Assembly: GCF_006442975.2 (NCBI RefSeq)
Contig: NZ_CP083954.1
Coordinates: 5,401,501 to 5,465,500 of the forward strand
Length of the DNA: 64,000 nucleotides
Reading direction: 5' to 3'
From: Mesorhizobium sp. B2-1-1
Lineage (GTDB): Bacteria; Pseudomonadota; Alphaproteobacteria; Rhizobiales; Rhizobiaceae
Below are positions 56,984 to 64,000 of the stretch, piece after piece. The position numbers were made by a program, and so were the translations under genes. Each line of letters starts with the position of its first letter. Position 1 is the stretch's first letter. Below the pieces are notes generated by a model. That model was not told the DNA's origin, searched no databases, and saw only the letters and a list, made by a program, of their open reading frames with translations.

Positions 56984-58456
56984 ATGACCAGCCAGATCAT
57001 CCCCGTCGACCCTTTCGACTTCATCATTTTCGGTGGCACCGGCGACCTGTCGGAACGCAAACTTCTGCCGTCGCTCTACTATCGCCAGCGCGACCATCAA
57101 TTTTCCGAGCCAACCCGCATCATCGGCACGTCGCGTTCGAAGATGAGTGATGACGAATTTCGGGCTTTCGCCAAGCAGGCTATTTCCGACCACGTCAAGG
57201 CGGCCGATATCGATCCCAAGGAGCTCAAAACCTTCCTGGCGCGGCTTTCCTATGTCCCGGCCGATGCCACGAGCGGCGCGGGGTTCGACAGGCTAAAGAA
57301 GGCGATCGGCGACAGCGACTGCATCCGCGCCTTCTATCTGGCGGTGGCGCCGGCGCTGTTCGGCGACATCTCGCACAAGCTGAAAGAACACGATCTGATC
57401 ACGCCGAATTCGCGCATCGTGCTGGAGAAACCGATCGGCCGCGACCTCGCTTCGGCGCAAACGCTCAACGATCTGGTCGGCGACGATTTCCACGAAAGCC
57501 AGATCTTCCGCATCGACCATTATCTCGGCAAGGAAACGGTGCAGAACCTGATGGCGCTGCGTTTTGCCAATGCGCTCTACGAGCCGCTGTGGAATTCCGC
57601 CCATATCGACCACGTGCAGATCACCGTCGCCGAGACGGTCGGCCTGGAAGACCGTGTCACCTATTACGACAAGGCCGGCGCGCTGCGCGACATGGTGCAG
57701 AACCATATGCTGCAACTGCTCTGCCTGGTGGCCATGGAAGCGCCATCGTCGATGGACGCCGACGCCGTGCGTGACGAGAAGCTGAAGGTGCTGCGCGCGC
57801 TCAAGCGCATCAACGGCAACGAGGCGCCGAAGCACACGGTGCGTGGACAATACCGCGCCGGCGCTTCCGCAGGCGGGCCGGTGAAAGGCTATGTCGAGGA
57901 GCTCGGCAAGGACAGCAACACCGAAACCTTCGTCGCGATCAAGGCCGAGATCGGCAACTGGCGCTGGGCAGGCGTTCCGTTCTACCTCAGGACCGGCAAG
58001 CGGCTGGCAACCCGGGTCTCGGAGATCGTCATCGAGTTCAAGCCGATCCCGCATTCGATCTTCGGCGGCGACAGCGCCGGGCCGATCTTCGCCAACCAGC
58101 TGGTCATCCGGCTGCAGCCCGACGAAGGCGTCAAACAATTCATCATGATCAAGGACCCGGGTCCGGGCGGCATGCGGCTGCGGCAGATTTCGCTCGACAT
58201 GAGCTTCGCGCAGTCCTTCGACGGCCGCGCGCCCGACGCTTATGAACGGCTGATCATGGATGTCGTGCGCGGCAACCAGACGCTGTTCATGCGCCGCGAC
58301 GAGGTCGAGGCCGCGTGGAGGTGGATCGACCCGATCCAGAACGCCTGGGAAAGCGCCAGGCAGGAGGCACAGGGCTATACGGCGGGCACCTGGGGACCTT
58401 CGGCCTCGATAGCGCTGATCGAACGTGACGGGCGGACATGGCACGAGAGCAATTGA
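56984..58456 (+). CDS. zwf: Glucose-6-phosphate 1-dehydrogenase
   Basis: 490 residues, full length. The coenzyme fold starts FIIFGGTGDLSERKLLPSLYYR (about 13-34), and the active-site motif is RIDHYLGKE (176-184). Further blocks are FRIDHYLGKETVQNLMALRFAN and GVPFYLRTGKRL. It oxidises glucose 6-phosphate to 6-phosphogluconolactone. First gene of a zwf-pgl-edd operon, the order known from Sinorhizobium meliloti, feeding the Entner-Doudoroff pathway that rhizobia use as the main route for sugars. It overlaps pgl by 19 bp. Confidence 0.97.
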   Translation: MTSQIIPVDPFDFIIFGGTGDLSERKLLPSLYYRQRDHQFSEPTRIIGTSRSKMSDDEFRAFAKQAISDHVKAADIDPKELKTFLARLSYVPADATSGAGFDRLKKAIGDSDCIRAFYLAVAPALFGDISHKLKEHDLITPNSRIVLEKPIGRDLASAQTLNDLVGDDFHESQIFRIDHYLGKETVQNLMALRFANALYEPLWNSAHIDHVQITVAETVGLEDRVTYYDKAGALRDMVQNHMLQLLCLVAMEAPSSMDADAVRDEKLKVLRALKRINGNEAPKHTVRGQYRAGASAGGPVKGYVEELGKDSNTETFVAIKAEIGNWRWAGVPFYLRTGKRLATRVSEIVIEFKPIPHSIFGGDSAGPIFANQLVIRLQPDEGVKQFIMIKDPGPGGMRLRQISLDMSFAQSFDGRAPDAYERLIMDVVRGNQTLFMRRDEVEAAWRWIDPIQNAWESARQEAQGYTAGTWGPSASIALIERDGRTWHESN

Positions 58457-59154
58457 ACAGCGCCAGCTACAACTGGAATGGCTTTTCCGACCGCGCGGAA
58501 TTGGCGGCGGCGCTGGCCGAGCGCGTCGCCGATCGCCTGGCAAAGGCAATCGCGGCGCGCGGCACGGCGTTACTGGCCGTTTCCGGCGGCACGACGCCGG
58601 CAAAGTTCTTTGCTGCCCTGTCGGGAATGCCGATCACCTGGGACAAGGTAACGGTGACGCTGATCGACGAGCGCTTCGTGCCGGCCTCCTCGCCGCGTTC
58701 CAATGCCGGACTGGTGGCCGCCAATCTGTTGCAGAACGCGGCTGCGGCGGCACGGTTCGTGCCGCTCTATCACGAAGCCGTCAGCATCGAGGATGCCGCG
58801 AGATCGGACAATGCGGCGCTCCAGTCCCTGCCCTGGCCGCTCGACGTCGCCGTGCTCGGCATGGGACCTGACGGCCATACCGCCTCATTCTTTCCCGACG
58901 CGGACGATCTGGCGAAATTGCTCGACCCGTCCTCGGACAGGATCGTGCTGCCGGTTCATGCGGCAAGCGCCGGCGAGCCGCGGCTGACCCTGTCGCTGGC
59001 GCGCATCATCGATGCCGGCCTCCTGGCGCTGCACATAGAGGGCGAGGACAAACGCACCGCCTTCGACGGCGCGACCGGTGCCGGGCCTCGAAAGCCTATT
59101 CGCGCCGTGCTCGACGCATCGCCCTGGCCCGTAGAGGTTTTCTGGGCACCCTGA
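58438..59154 (+). CDS. pgl: 6-phosphogluconolactonase
   Basis: 238 residues. Family motifs: [37 protein letters not shown], and [18 protein letters not shown]. It hydrolyses 6-phosphogluconolactone to 6-phosphogluconate. The start lies inside the last codons of zwf, so the two are translationally coupled. DevB-type form. Confidence 0.95.
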   Translation: MAREQLNSASYNWNGFSDRAELAAALAERVADRLAKAIAARGTALLAVSGGTTPAKFFAALSGMPITWDKVTVTLIDERFVPASSPRSNAGLVAANLLQNAAAAARFVPLYHEAVSIEDAARSDNAALQSLPWPLDVAVLGMGPDGHTASFFPDADDLAKLLDPSSDRIVLPVHAASAGEPRLTLSLARIIDAGLLALHIEGEDKRTAFDGATGAGPRKPIRAVLDASPWPVEVFWAP

Positions 59155-59167
59155 TTCTAGACTTACT

Positions 59168-59204
59168 AGGTCCCGGCAACGACGGGAGGACGCTTCCGGG
59201 ACCT
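59168..59204 (+). promoter_or_regulatory. Hairpin between pgl and edd
   Basis: AGGTCCCGG (59168-59176) and CCGGGACCT (59196-59204) are 9-bp perfect arms around a 19-nt loop. The stem ends 6 bp before the edd ribosome-binding sequence (GAAAGGA). There is no U-tract. It may modulate edd translation or mRNA processing within the operon. Confidence 0.5.
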
Positions 59205-59225
59205 CTCTTGAAAGGACCGAACGCC

Positions 59226-61070
59226 ATGACCGCAAGACGCGATATCGAAGCCATCACGGAGCGCATCCGCCAACGCTCCAAGCCGGGCCGCGAGCGCTAT
59301 CTCGGCCGCATCGCCAGCGCATCGAACCAGACCGCCAACCGGGCGGTGCTGTCCTGCGGCAATCTTGCCCATGGCTTTGCCGTGTGCAGCCCCTCGGAGA
59401 AAGTGGCGCTGGGTGCCGACAAGGTGCCGAACCTCGGTATCATCACCTCCTACAACGACATGCTGTCGGCGCATCAGCCCTTCGAGACATTCCCGGCGCT
59501 GATCAAGGAAGCGGCGCGGGAGGCCGGCGGCATCGCCCAGGTTGCCGGCGGCGTGCCGGCGATGTGCGACGGTGTCACCCAGGGGCAGCCGGGCATGGAG
59601 CTTTCGCTGTTCTCGCGCGATGTCATCGCCATGGCGGCCGCGATCGGCCTGTCGCACAATATGTTCGACGCCGCCGTTTATCTGGGCGTCTGCGACAAGA
59701 TCGTGCCCGGGCTGGTGATCGCGGCACTGACCTTCGGCCATCTGCCGGCGGTGTTCATTCCGGCCGGGCCGATGACGACAGGCCTGCCCAACGATGAAAA
59801 GGCCAGGGTTCGCCAGCTCTATGCCGAGGGCAAGGCAGGCCGCGCCGAACTGCTGGAGGCCGAGTCCAAATCCTACCATGGACCGGGGACATGCACCTTC
59901 TATGGCACGGCCAACTCCAACCAGATGTTGATGGAGATCATGGGCCTGCACACGCCAGGCGCTTCCTTCGTCAATCCGGGCACGCCGCTGCGAGACGCCT
60001 TGACCCGCGAGGCGACCAAGCGGGCGCTGGCGATCACCGCGCTTGGCAACGCCTATACGCCGGTCGGGCGGATGATCGACGAGCGTTCCATCGTCAACGG
60101 CGTGGTTGGCCTGCACGCGACCGGCGGCTCGACCAACCATACCATTCATCTGATCGCCATGGCCGCAGCCGCTGGGATCGCGCTGACCTGGCAGGATATT
60201 TCCGACCTCTCGGAAGCGGTGCCGCTCCTGGCGCGCGTCTATCCCAACGGGCTTGCGGATGTGAACCATTTCCATGCCGCCGGCGGGCTCGGCTTCCTCA
60301 TTCGCGAGCTGCTCGACGAAGGCGTGCTGCATGAAGATGTGCAGACGGTATGGGGCGAAGGCCTGCGGCCCTACGCAGTCGAGGCAAAGCTCGGTGCCGA
60401 CGGCAGCGTCGTGCGCGAAGCCGCCCCGCGCGCGAGTGGCGACGCGAAGGTCCTGGCGCCGTTCAAGAAAGCCTTTCAGCCGACGGGCGGCCTCAAAGTG
60501 CTGGCCGGCAATCTCGGCCATGCCGTCATCAAGACGTCCGCGGTGAAGCCGGAACGGCGCCTCATCGAAGCGCCGGCCAAAGTGTTCGACAGCCAGCAAG
60601 GGCTGAACGAAGCCTTCAAGGCCGGCACGCTCACCGGCGACTTCATCGCCGTCATCCGCTTCCAGGGGCCGAAGGCCAACGGCATGCCGGAACTGCACAA
60701 GCTGACCACCGTGCTCGGCATCCTGCAGGATCGCGGCCAGCGCGTCGCACTGGTCACGGACGGGCGCATGTCCGGCGCCTCCGGCAAGGTGCCGGCGGCG
60801 ATCCATGTCACGCCGGAAGCGGTCGAGGACGGCCCGATCGCCAGGATCCACGACGGCGACATCATCCGGCTGGATGCGGATGCCGGCACGCTTGAAGTGC
60901 TGGTACCGGCAGCGGAATTCGCGCTGCGTCGGACGGCGGAAGCCGATCTCATCGGCAATGAGTTCGGCTTCGGCCGTGAGCTCTTCGCCGGGTTCCGTCA
61001 GCTGGTGGGTCGAGCCGACCATGGGGCCAGCGCGTTTGGAACCGACGCAGCGGAATTCGCACTGCAATGA
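59226..61070 (+). CDS. edd: Phosphogluconate dehydratase
   Basis: 614 residues from ATG 59226 ([14 protein letters not shown]). IlvD/Edd family: [88 protein letters not shown] carries two of the Fe-S cluster cysteines, [14 protein letters not shown] the third, and [13 protein letters not shown] and [18 protein letters not shown] follow. It dehydrates 6-phosphogluconate to KDPG, the first Entner-Doudoroff step. KDPG aldolase is not in the window. Confidence 0.97.
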   Translation: MTARRDIEAITERIRQRSKPGRERYLGRIASASNQTANRAVLSCGNLAHGFAVCSPSEKVALGADKVPNLGIITSYNDMLSAHQPFETFPALIKEAAREAGGIAQVAGGVPAMCDGVTQGQPGMELSLFSRDVIAMAAAIGLSHNMFDAAVYLGVCDKIVPGLVIAALTFGHLPAVFIPAGPMTTGLPNDEKARVRQLYAEGKAGRAELLEAESKSYHGPGTCTFYGTANSNQMLMEIMGLHTPGASFVNPGTPLRDALTREATKRALAITALGNAYTPVGRMIDERSIVNGVVGLHATGGSTNHTIHLIAMAAAAGIALTWQDISDLSEAVPLLARVYPNGLADVNHFHAAGGLGFLIRELLDEGVLHEDVQTVWGEGLRPYAVEAKLGADGSVVREAAPRASGDAKVLAPFKKAFQPTGGLKVLAGNLGHAVIKTSAVKPERRLIEAPAKVFDSQQGLNEAFKAGTLTGDFIAVIRFQGPKANGMPELHKLTTVLGILQDRGQRVALVTDGRMSGASGKVPAAIHVTPEAVEDGPIARIHDGDIIRLDADAGTLEVLVPAAEFALRRTAEADLIGNEFGFGRELFAGFRQLVGRADHGASAFGTDAAEFALQ

Positions 61071-61398
61071 AAAGGGACGGCTCCTGGCCGCCGTAGCTGA
61101 AATGTGGATTACTTGCTTGTCGCAGGGATCGTCGTCAAAGTCGGTTATTTTGTTGCGAAGATTAGGATTTCTGACAATCGGACGTGGCCGAAAGGGCAAA
61201 GCGCAAGGCTTTCCGTAGATAACTCGTCCCACTGTGCTTCTGGAATGCAACTGCTCTCCGCTGGCGGCGTACGCTCGCTGTTCATGATTCCTCCGAATCA
61301 CCACAAAATCGCGATTTTTTGCCAGCTCGCCATATGGGCAAATTCGCGAAGCTGCCGAAACCTACGACATGCAAGCCGAAGCTCCTCGGCAACGCCAG
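61071..61398. other. Intergenic region between edd and the toxin-antitoxin pair
   Basis: About 330 bases between convergent genes. No gene or RNA is recognised. Some AT-rich sequence lies around 61140-61180 and 61290-61320. No good intrinsic terminator was seen after edd. Confidence 0.4.
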
Positions 61399-61677
61399 CT
61401 ATGCGACGACCTTCGCCACCATGTCCGGATGCTGACCGATCACGCGCACATAGGCGATAGCGAAATCCGGCGCGGTTGCCCGCGCCTGCTCCCAATCGCG
61501 TAGCGTGCCGACCGGAACCCGGAAGCGGCTGGCGAACTCGGACTGCGACAGGCCAAGCCCGGTCCTCGTCTTGCGGATCAGGCGGGCGCGCTGGCCCCGG
61601 TCCATCGCCTCGGCCGTCACGTCGAAGTCTTCGGCGTCAGCCAGGTCAGCAGGTAGCGAGATATGCTCGTTCTTCAC
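61399..61677 (-). CDS. HTH-type antitoxin of a BrnT/HTH toxin-antitoxin pair
   Basis: 92 residues. N-terminal arm rich in acidic residues (LPADLADAEDFDVTAEAMDRGQRARLIRK), then an XRE-like helix-turn-helix, LGLSQSEFASRFRVPVGTLRDWEQARATAPDFAIAYVRVIGQHPDMV. Such proteins pair with BrnT or other RelE-like toxins and repress their own promoter. The start overlaps the end of the toxin frame by 32 bp. The antitoxin frame is intact although the toxin frame is broken. Confidence 0.85.
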   Translation of the reverse strand: MKNEHISLPADLADAEDFDVTAEAMDRGQRARLIRKTRTGLGLSQSEFASRFRVPVGTLRDWEQARATAPDFAIAYVRVIGQHPDMVAKVVA

Positions 61678-61920
61678 CCTTGTTGCTCCTTCTCACTGAG
61701 ATGAAGCGGGGCTGTTCACCCCGCCAGACGAAGACCCCGGTGAACAGCTTCTCCCCGACGATGCCGACCACCTTGAACCGTTCCTCGCCGTCGATCTCTC
61801 GGATGGAGGGGATAATCAGATGGTTGTCGTCCTCAAAAGCCGATCGCCAAAGGCTAGCGGTAACTTGTGCTTTTCGCGGTTCGCCGCATCCTTGGCAGAG
61901 TCGAACCTGTCCTGCGTCAT
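61646..61920 (-). pseudogene. brnT: BrnT-type toxin, single-base frameshift
   Basis: From ATG 61920 the frame reads MTQDRFDSAKDAANREKHKLPLAFGDRL, the normal BrnT N-terminus. The following part, FEDDNHLIIPSIREIDGEERFKVVGIVGEKLFTGVFVWRGEQPRFISVRRSNKGEERAYL, is the normal BrnT middle and end, but in another frame. The switch occurs at the TTTT run (plus-strand AAAA 61835-61838); one more T would join the two. The toxin is therefore probably inactive, unless the base is a sequencing error. Confidence 0.8.
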
Positions 61921-61931
61921 GGGCTACAATC

Positions 61932-61948
61932 ATACGGGATTTCCGTAT
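61932..61948 (-). promoter_or_regulatory. Inverted repeat at the toxin-antitoxin promoter
   Basis: ATACGG-(5 nt)-CCGTAT, 12-28 bases upstream of the brnT ATG. Its place suits an operator for the HTH antitoxin. Confidence 0.5.
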
Positions 61949-62247
61949 AGATCGCAAATCCCTTTTCACTCGTGAAATGTCGAGGGTTTTAGGAGCGCGA
62001 CAAACCCACAGAGGAAAGGCGCTTAAACCGCTCGGTATGGTAACTGGAGCCGCTGGGTAAACCTTCGCTCGGCCGGCTAAAGCGCCGGCGATTTCGGGCA
62101 GCACATTCATCGCATCTCGTCCATGGTCGAGCTTTCAGCACGGCCGGAATGTCGTAGGTGTCGTTGATTGACTTGACGGTTCGCCAATCGAGACCGGCCT
62201 GGTAGGCCGGCTCGTGGGCCGCCCCTTCTGTTGCTGACAACCAAACC
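61949..62247. other. Intergenic region upstream of the toxin-antitoxin pair
   Basis: No convincing gene. A short minus-strand frame near 62100-62240 (MSATEGAAHEPAYQAGLDWRTVKSIND..) reads like a protein fragment, but I recognise no family and it lacks a proper end; it may be a gene remnant. Confidence 0.35.
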
Positions 62248-63927
62248 CTACTGAACCGTGATCTCGGCCCGTTCGCCAGCCTTGACTGTCACCGGCATCT
62301 CCTTGTCATGACCCTCATCCGACATATGCCGGACGACGACATAATCGCCGGCGGGGATCGTCTGCTGCCAGTTGTCGCCGTAGTTGAAGCCGAGCGATTT
62401 GCGCTTGCCATCGATGTCCTTTTTCGACGAAAACACCTCAATCGAATAAGCGCCGGGCGCCGATATTGCGAGCACGCCCGCATCGAGCACGACCTTCACG
62501 TCCTGGCTGTCGCCGGGCTTGATGCTGAAAGGCTGCTCGACGACGGCGAGATCGAGCGTTGTCACCGCCACATAGTCGTCGGGCGGCAGCCAGAACTTGC
62601 TGTCGGCCCCATAGGAGTGCTCGACGCTGTCGCGGCTGCCGTCGATCTTCTTCTTCGCCTTGACGATCTCAAAGCCGATGGCCGAATTGTCGGCCTTCTC
62701 GCCGCCAGACGTATAGTAGGCATTGAGCATGGCCTGGCCGACGCCGACCACGACGTCCTTTTCTACGGTCTGCCCGGCGGCGAGCTGGATTGTTTCCGTC
62801 ACCGTGCCGGCACCGATCTGCACCGTCACCTTCTGTTCGCCCGCCGGCACGATGGCCTGGGTGTCGCCGTAATGGGTGGTGCTGCCACCGGGATAGGCGA
62901 AATCGACGCGGGCTTCGCTGCTGATCTCGGCACCCTGGCTGGCATGCGGGTGAATGATCAATGTGCCGGCGTTCAGGATAAAGAGCGGTTTTTGGACCTG
63001 GCCGGCCTCGATCTTGACCTTCTGCTCGACCTTGGCTTCGTCGTCGCGCGCGACGACGATATAGTCGCCGGGATCGAGTTTGCCGCTATAGCTGCCATAT
63101 TCGGTGGTGACGGACTCGCCGCGCGAGCCGTCGGGGTTGGCTTTGTAAATCTCCCAGGCATTGCCGTCGGTGATCGGCTCGCCGCCTTCGGCCATCACCA
63201 CGGTCGGCTGGAAATTGAAAGCAGGCCTTGCAGGCTCCGGCGCAGGCGCTGGCGCTGGCGCCGGTTCGGTTGCCGGCGCCGGCGCGGGGGGCGGTGACGG
63301 CGCCGGTGCGGCGACGGTTTCGACCAAAGCTTGCCGCAGCGCCTTCTCGTCGGACGCCTGGATGTACTTGCCGCCGGTGTTGTCGGCGAGGCAAGCGATC
63401 TGCTTGCCTTCGTCGGCCGTAAGGCCAAAGCCGACAACGTCGGCTGTGAAATCGACGCCGGACGATTCGAGTTCCTTGCCAAGCGCGCAAGGATCGCCGC
63501 CACAGGTCTCGAGCCCGTCGGTGATGAGAATGACGGTCGCCTTGTCCTCGGTGTATTTCAGCGCTTCGGCCGCCTGCTTGACGGCTGATGTCAGCGGCGT
63601 CTTGCCGAGGAATTTCATGCTGTCGGCCGCGGCCGAAATCGCGCTCGCCGAGCCGGCCTGCGGCGGTACGATCAGCTGGATATCCTCGCAACTGCCTTTC
63701 TTGCGATGGCCATAGGCCATGAAACCGAGTTCATCGTCGGCGGGAACCGATTGCAGCACGCTTCTCAGCGACTCACGGGCGATTTCCAGCTTGGGCCTGC
63801 CGTCGATCTGCGCCCACATCGACCCTGAAGCGTCGAGGATGATGATGAGCTTGTTCGCGGCAAAGCCGAATGTCGTCATCGACAAAAGGAGAAACGCCGC
63901 AGCGACGCTCCGTGCAAGTCCCGCCAT
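62248..63927 (-). CDS. Secreted VWA-domain protein
   Basis: 559 residues from ATG 63927, with AGGAG 6 bases before. Signal peptide MAGLARSVAAAFLLLSMTTFGFAA. Residues about 25-205 are a von Willebrand A domain with an intact MIDAS: IILDASGSMW (DxSxS), the Thr in KTPLTSAVKQAAEAL, and Asp in ILITDGLETCGGDPC. A Pro/Ala-rich linker (APAPSPPPAPAPATEP...) follows, then three or more repeated beta-rich modules of about 90 residues, each with a 'LDPGDYIVVARDD'-type block (also LPPDDYVAVTTLD and IPAGDYVVVRHM). It probably acts in the periplasm or outside the cell, binding a protein in a metal-dependent way. Stands alone. Confidence 0.9.
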   Translation of the reverse strand: MAGLARSVAAAFLLLSMTTFGFAANKLIIILDASGSMWAQIDGRPKLEIARESLRSVLQSVPADDELGFMAYGHRKKGSCEDIQLIVPPQAGSASAISAAADSMKFLGKTPLTSAVKQAAEALKYTEDKATVILITDGLETCGGDPCALGKELESSGVDFTADVVGFGLTADEGKQIACLADNTGGKYIQASDEKALRQALVETVAAPAPSPPPAPAPATEPAPAPAPAPEPARPAFNFQPTVVMAEGGEPITDGNAWEIYKANPDGSRGESVTTEYGSYSGKLDPGDYIVVARDDEAKVEQKVKIEAGQVQKPLFILNAGTLIIHPHASQGAEISSEARVDFAYPGGSTTHYGDTQAIVPAGEQKVTVQIGAGTVTETIQLAAGQTVEKDVVVGVGQAMLNAYYTSGGEKADNSAIGFEIVKAKKKIDGSRDSVEHSYGADSKFWLPPDDYVAVTTLDLAVVEQPFSIKPGDSQDVKVVLDAGVLAISAPGAYSIEVFSSKKDIDGKRKSLGFNYGDNWQQTIPAGDYVVVRHMSDEGHDKEMPVTVKAGERAEITVQ

Positions 63928-64000
63928 CAAAATCTCCTGAGTAGCCGCCCCGTCCGCCGGCTGAAGCTATTTGAGCCCACCCTGGGACACAAGCCCGGAC

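Noticed and set aside
59166..61304. 712-codon open frame on the minus strand
   Set aside because: It is antisense to edd, which is unmistakable; long antisense frames are expected at this GC content.
61989..62240. 83-codon minus-strand frame beginning MSATEGAAHEPAYQAG
   Set aside because: Part of it looks protein-like, but there is no family match, and its second half changes to low-quality sequence; kept only as a possible remnant.

Overview
The window looks like chromosome from a Mesorhizobium-type member of the Rhizobiales (Alphaproteobacteria). It is high-GC and carries the rhizobial zwf-pgl-edd order, a phasin under TGC-type operators, an ScfR-type regulator divergent from isocitrate lyase, a PdhS/PleC-like multi-PAS kinase, many ABC uptake systems, a tRNA-His with A73 and no encoded G-1, and a 72-bp extragenic repeat of a kind I associate with Mesorhizobium. 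The genus is inferred from gene content, not from a search.

1-18 kb is an accessory catabolic region. On the minus strand it holds a partial aldehyde dehydrogenase, a flavin reductase with an extra C-terminal domain, a PucR-type regulator, a full aldehyde dehydrogenase, and a tightly coupled peptide/opine-type ABC transporter operon in which two unrecognised proteins (593 and 256 aa) sit between permease and ATPase genes. Upstream lie a DUF1185 protein, a PcaC-like decarboxylase and a PcaD-like hydrolase, divergent from a GntR regulator with two TGGTnnACCG sites at its promoter. 18-27.8 kb is a glycerophosphodiester/glycerol-phosphate-type cluster: an Ugp-like ABC transporter bracketed by two metallophosphoesterases, with an inositol-phosphatase-like protein and a HAD phosphatase. 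Next to it, glpD survives only as two frameshifted fragments separated by an IS630-type element.

27.8-32 kb is a low-density stretch: an AI-2E-type transporter with a long soluble tail, degraded coding sequence, a redoxin, a truncated MBL-fold gene and tRNA-His. 32-51 kb is core metabolism and regulation: phasin, PAS kinase, acetoacetyl-CoA synthetase, AsmA protein, a potFGHI-type polyamine transporter, a DMT exporter, scfR/aceA, a pseudo-receiver and a HAD protein. 51.5-54.8 kb holds puuA-like and puuB-like genes for putrescine breakdown, which fit the pot transporter.

The most unusual structure lies exactly between puuA and puuB (52931-53487). It is a small S23-type four-helix-bundle gene flanked by 7 copies of GGGGAGTA on its left and 14 copies of the exact reverse complement, TACTCCCC, on its right. 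The flanks can pair into a long RNA stem with the gene in the loop, the same layout as 23S rRNA intervening sequences that encode S23 proteins, and the G-rich strand is G-quadruplex-prone.

55-64 kb has an SH3-domain membrane protein, an SDR, the zwf-pgl-edd operon behind a large inverted repeat, a BrnT/HTH toxin-antitoxin pair whose toxin is frameshifted by one base, and a VWA-domain secreted protein.
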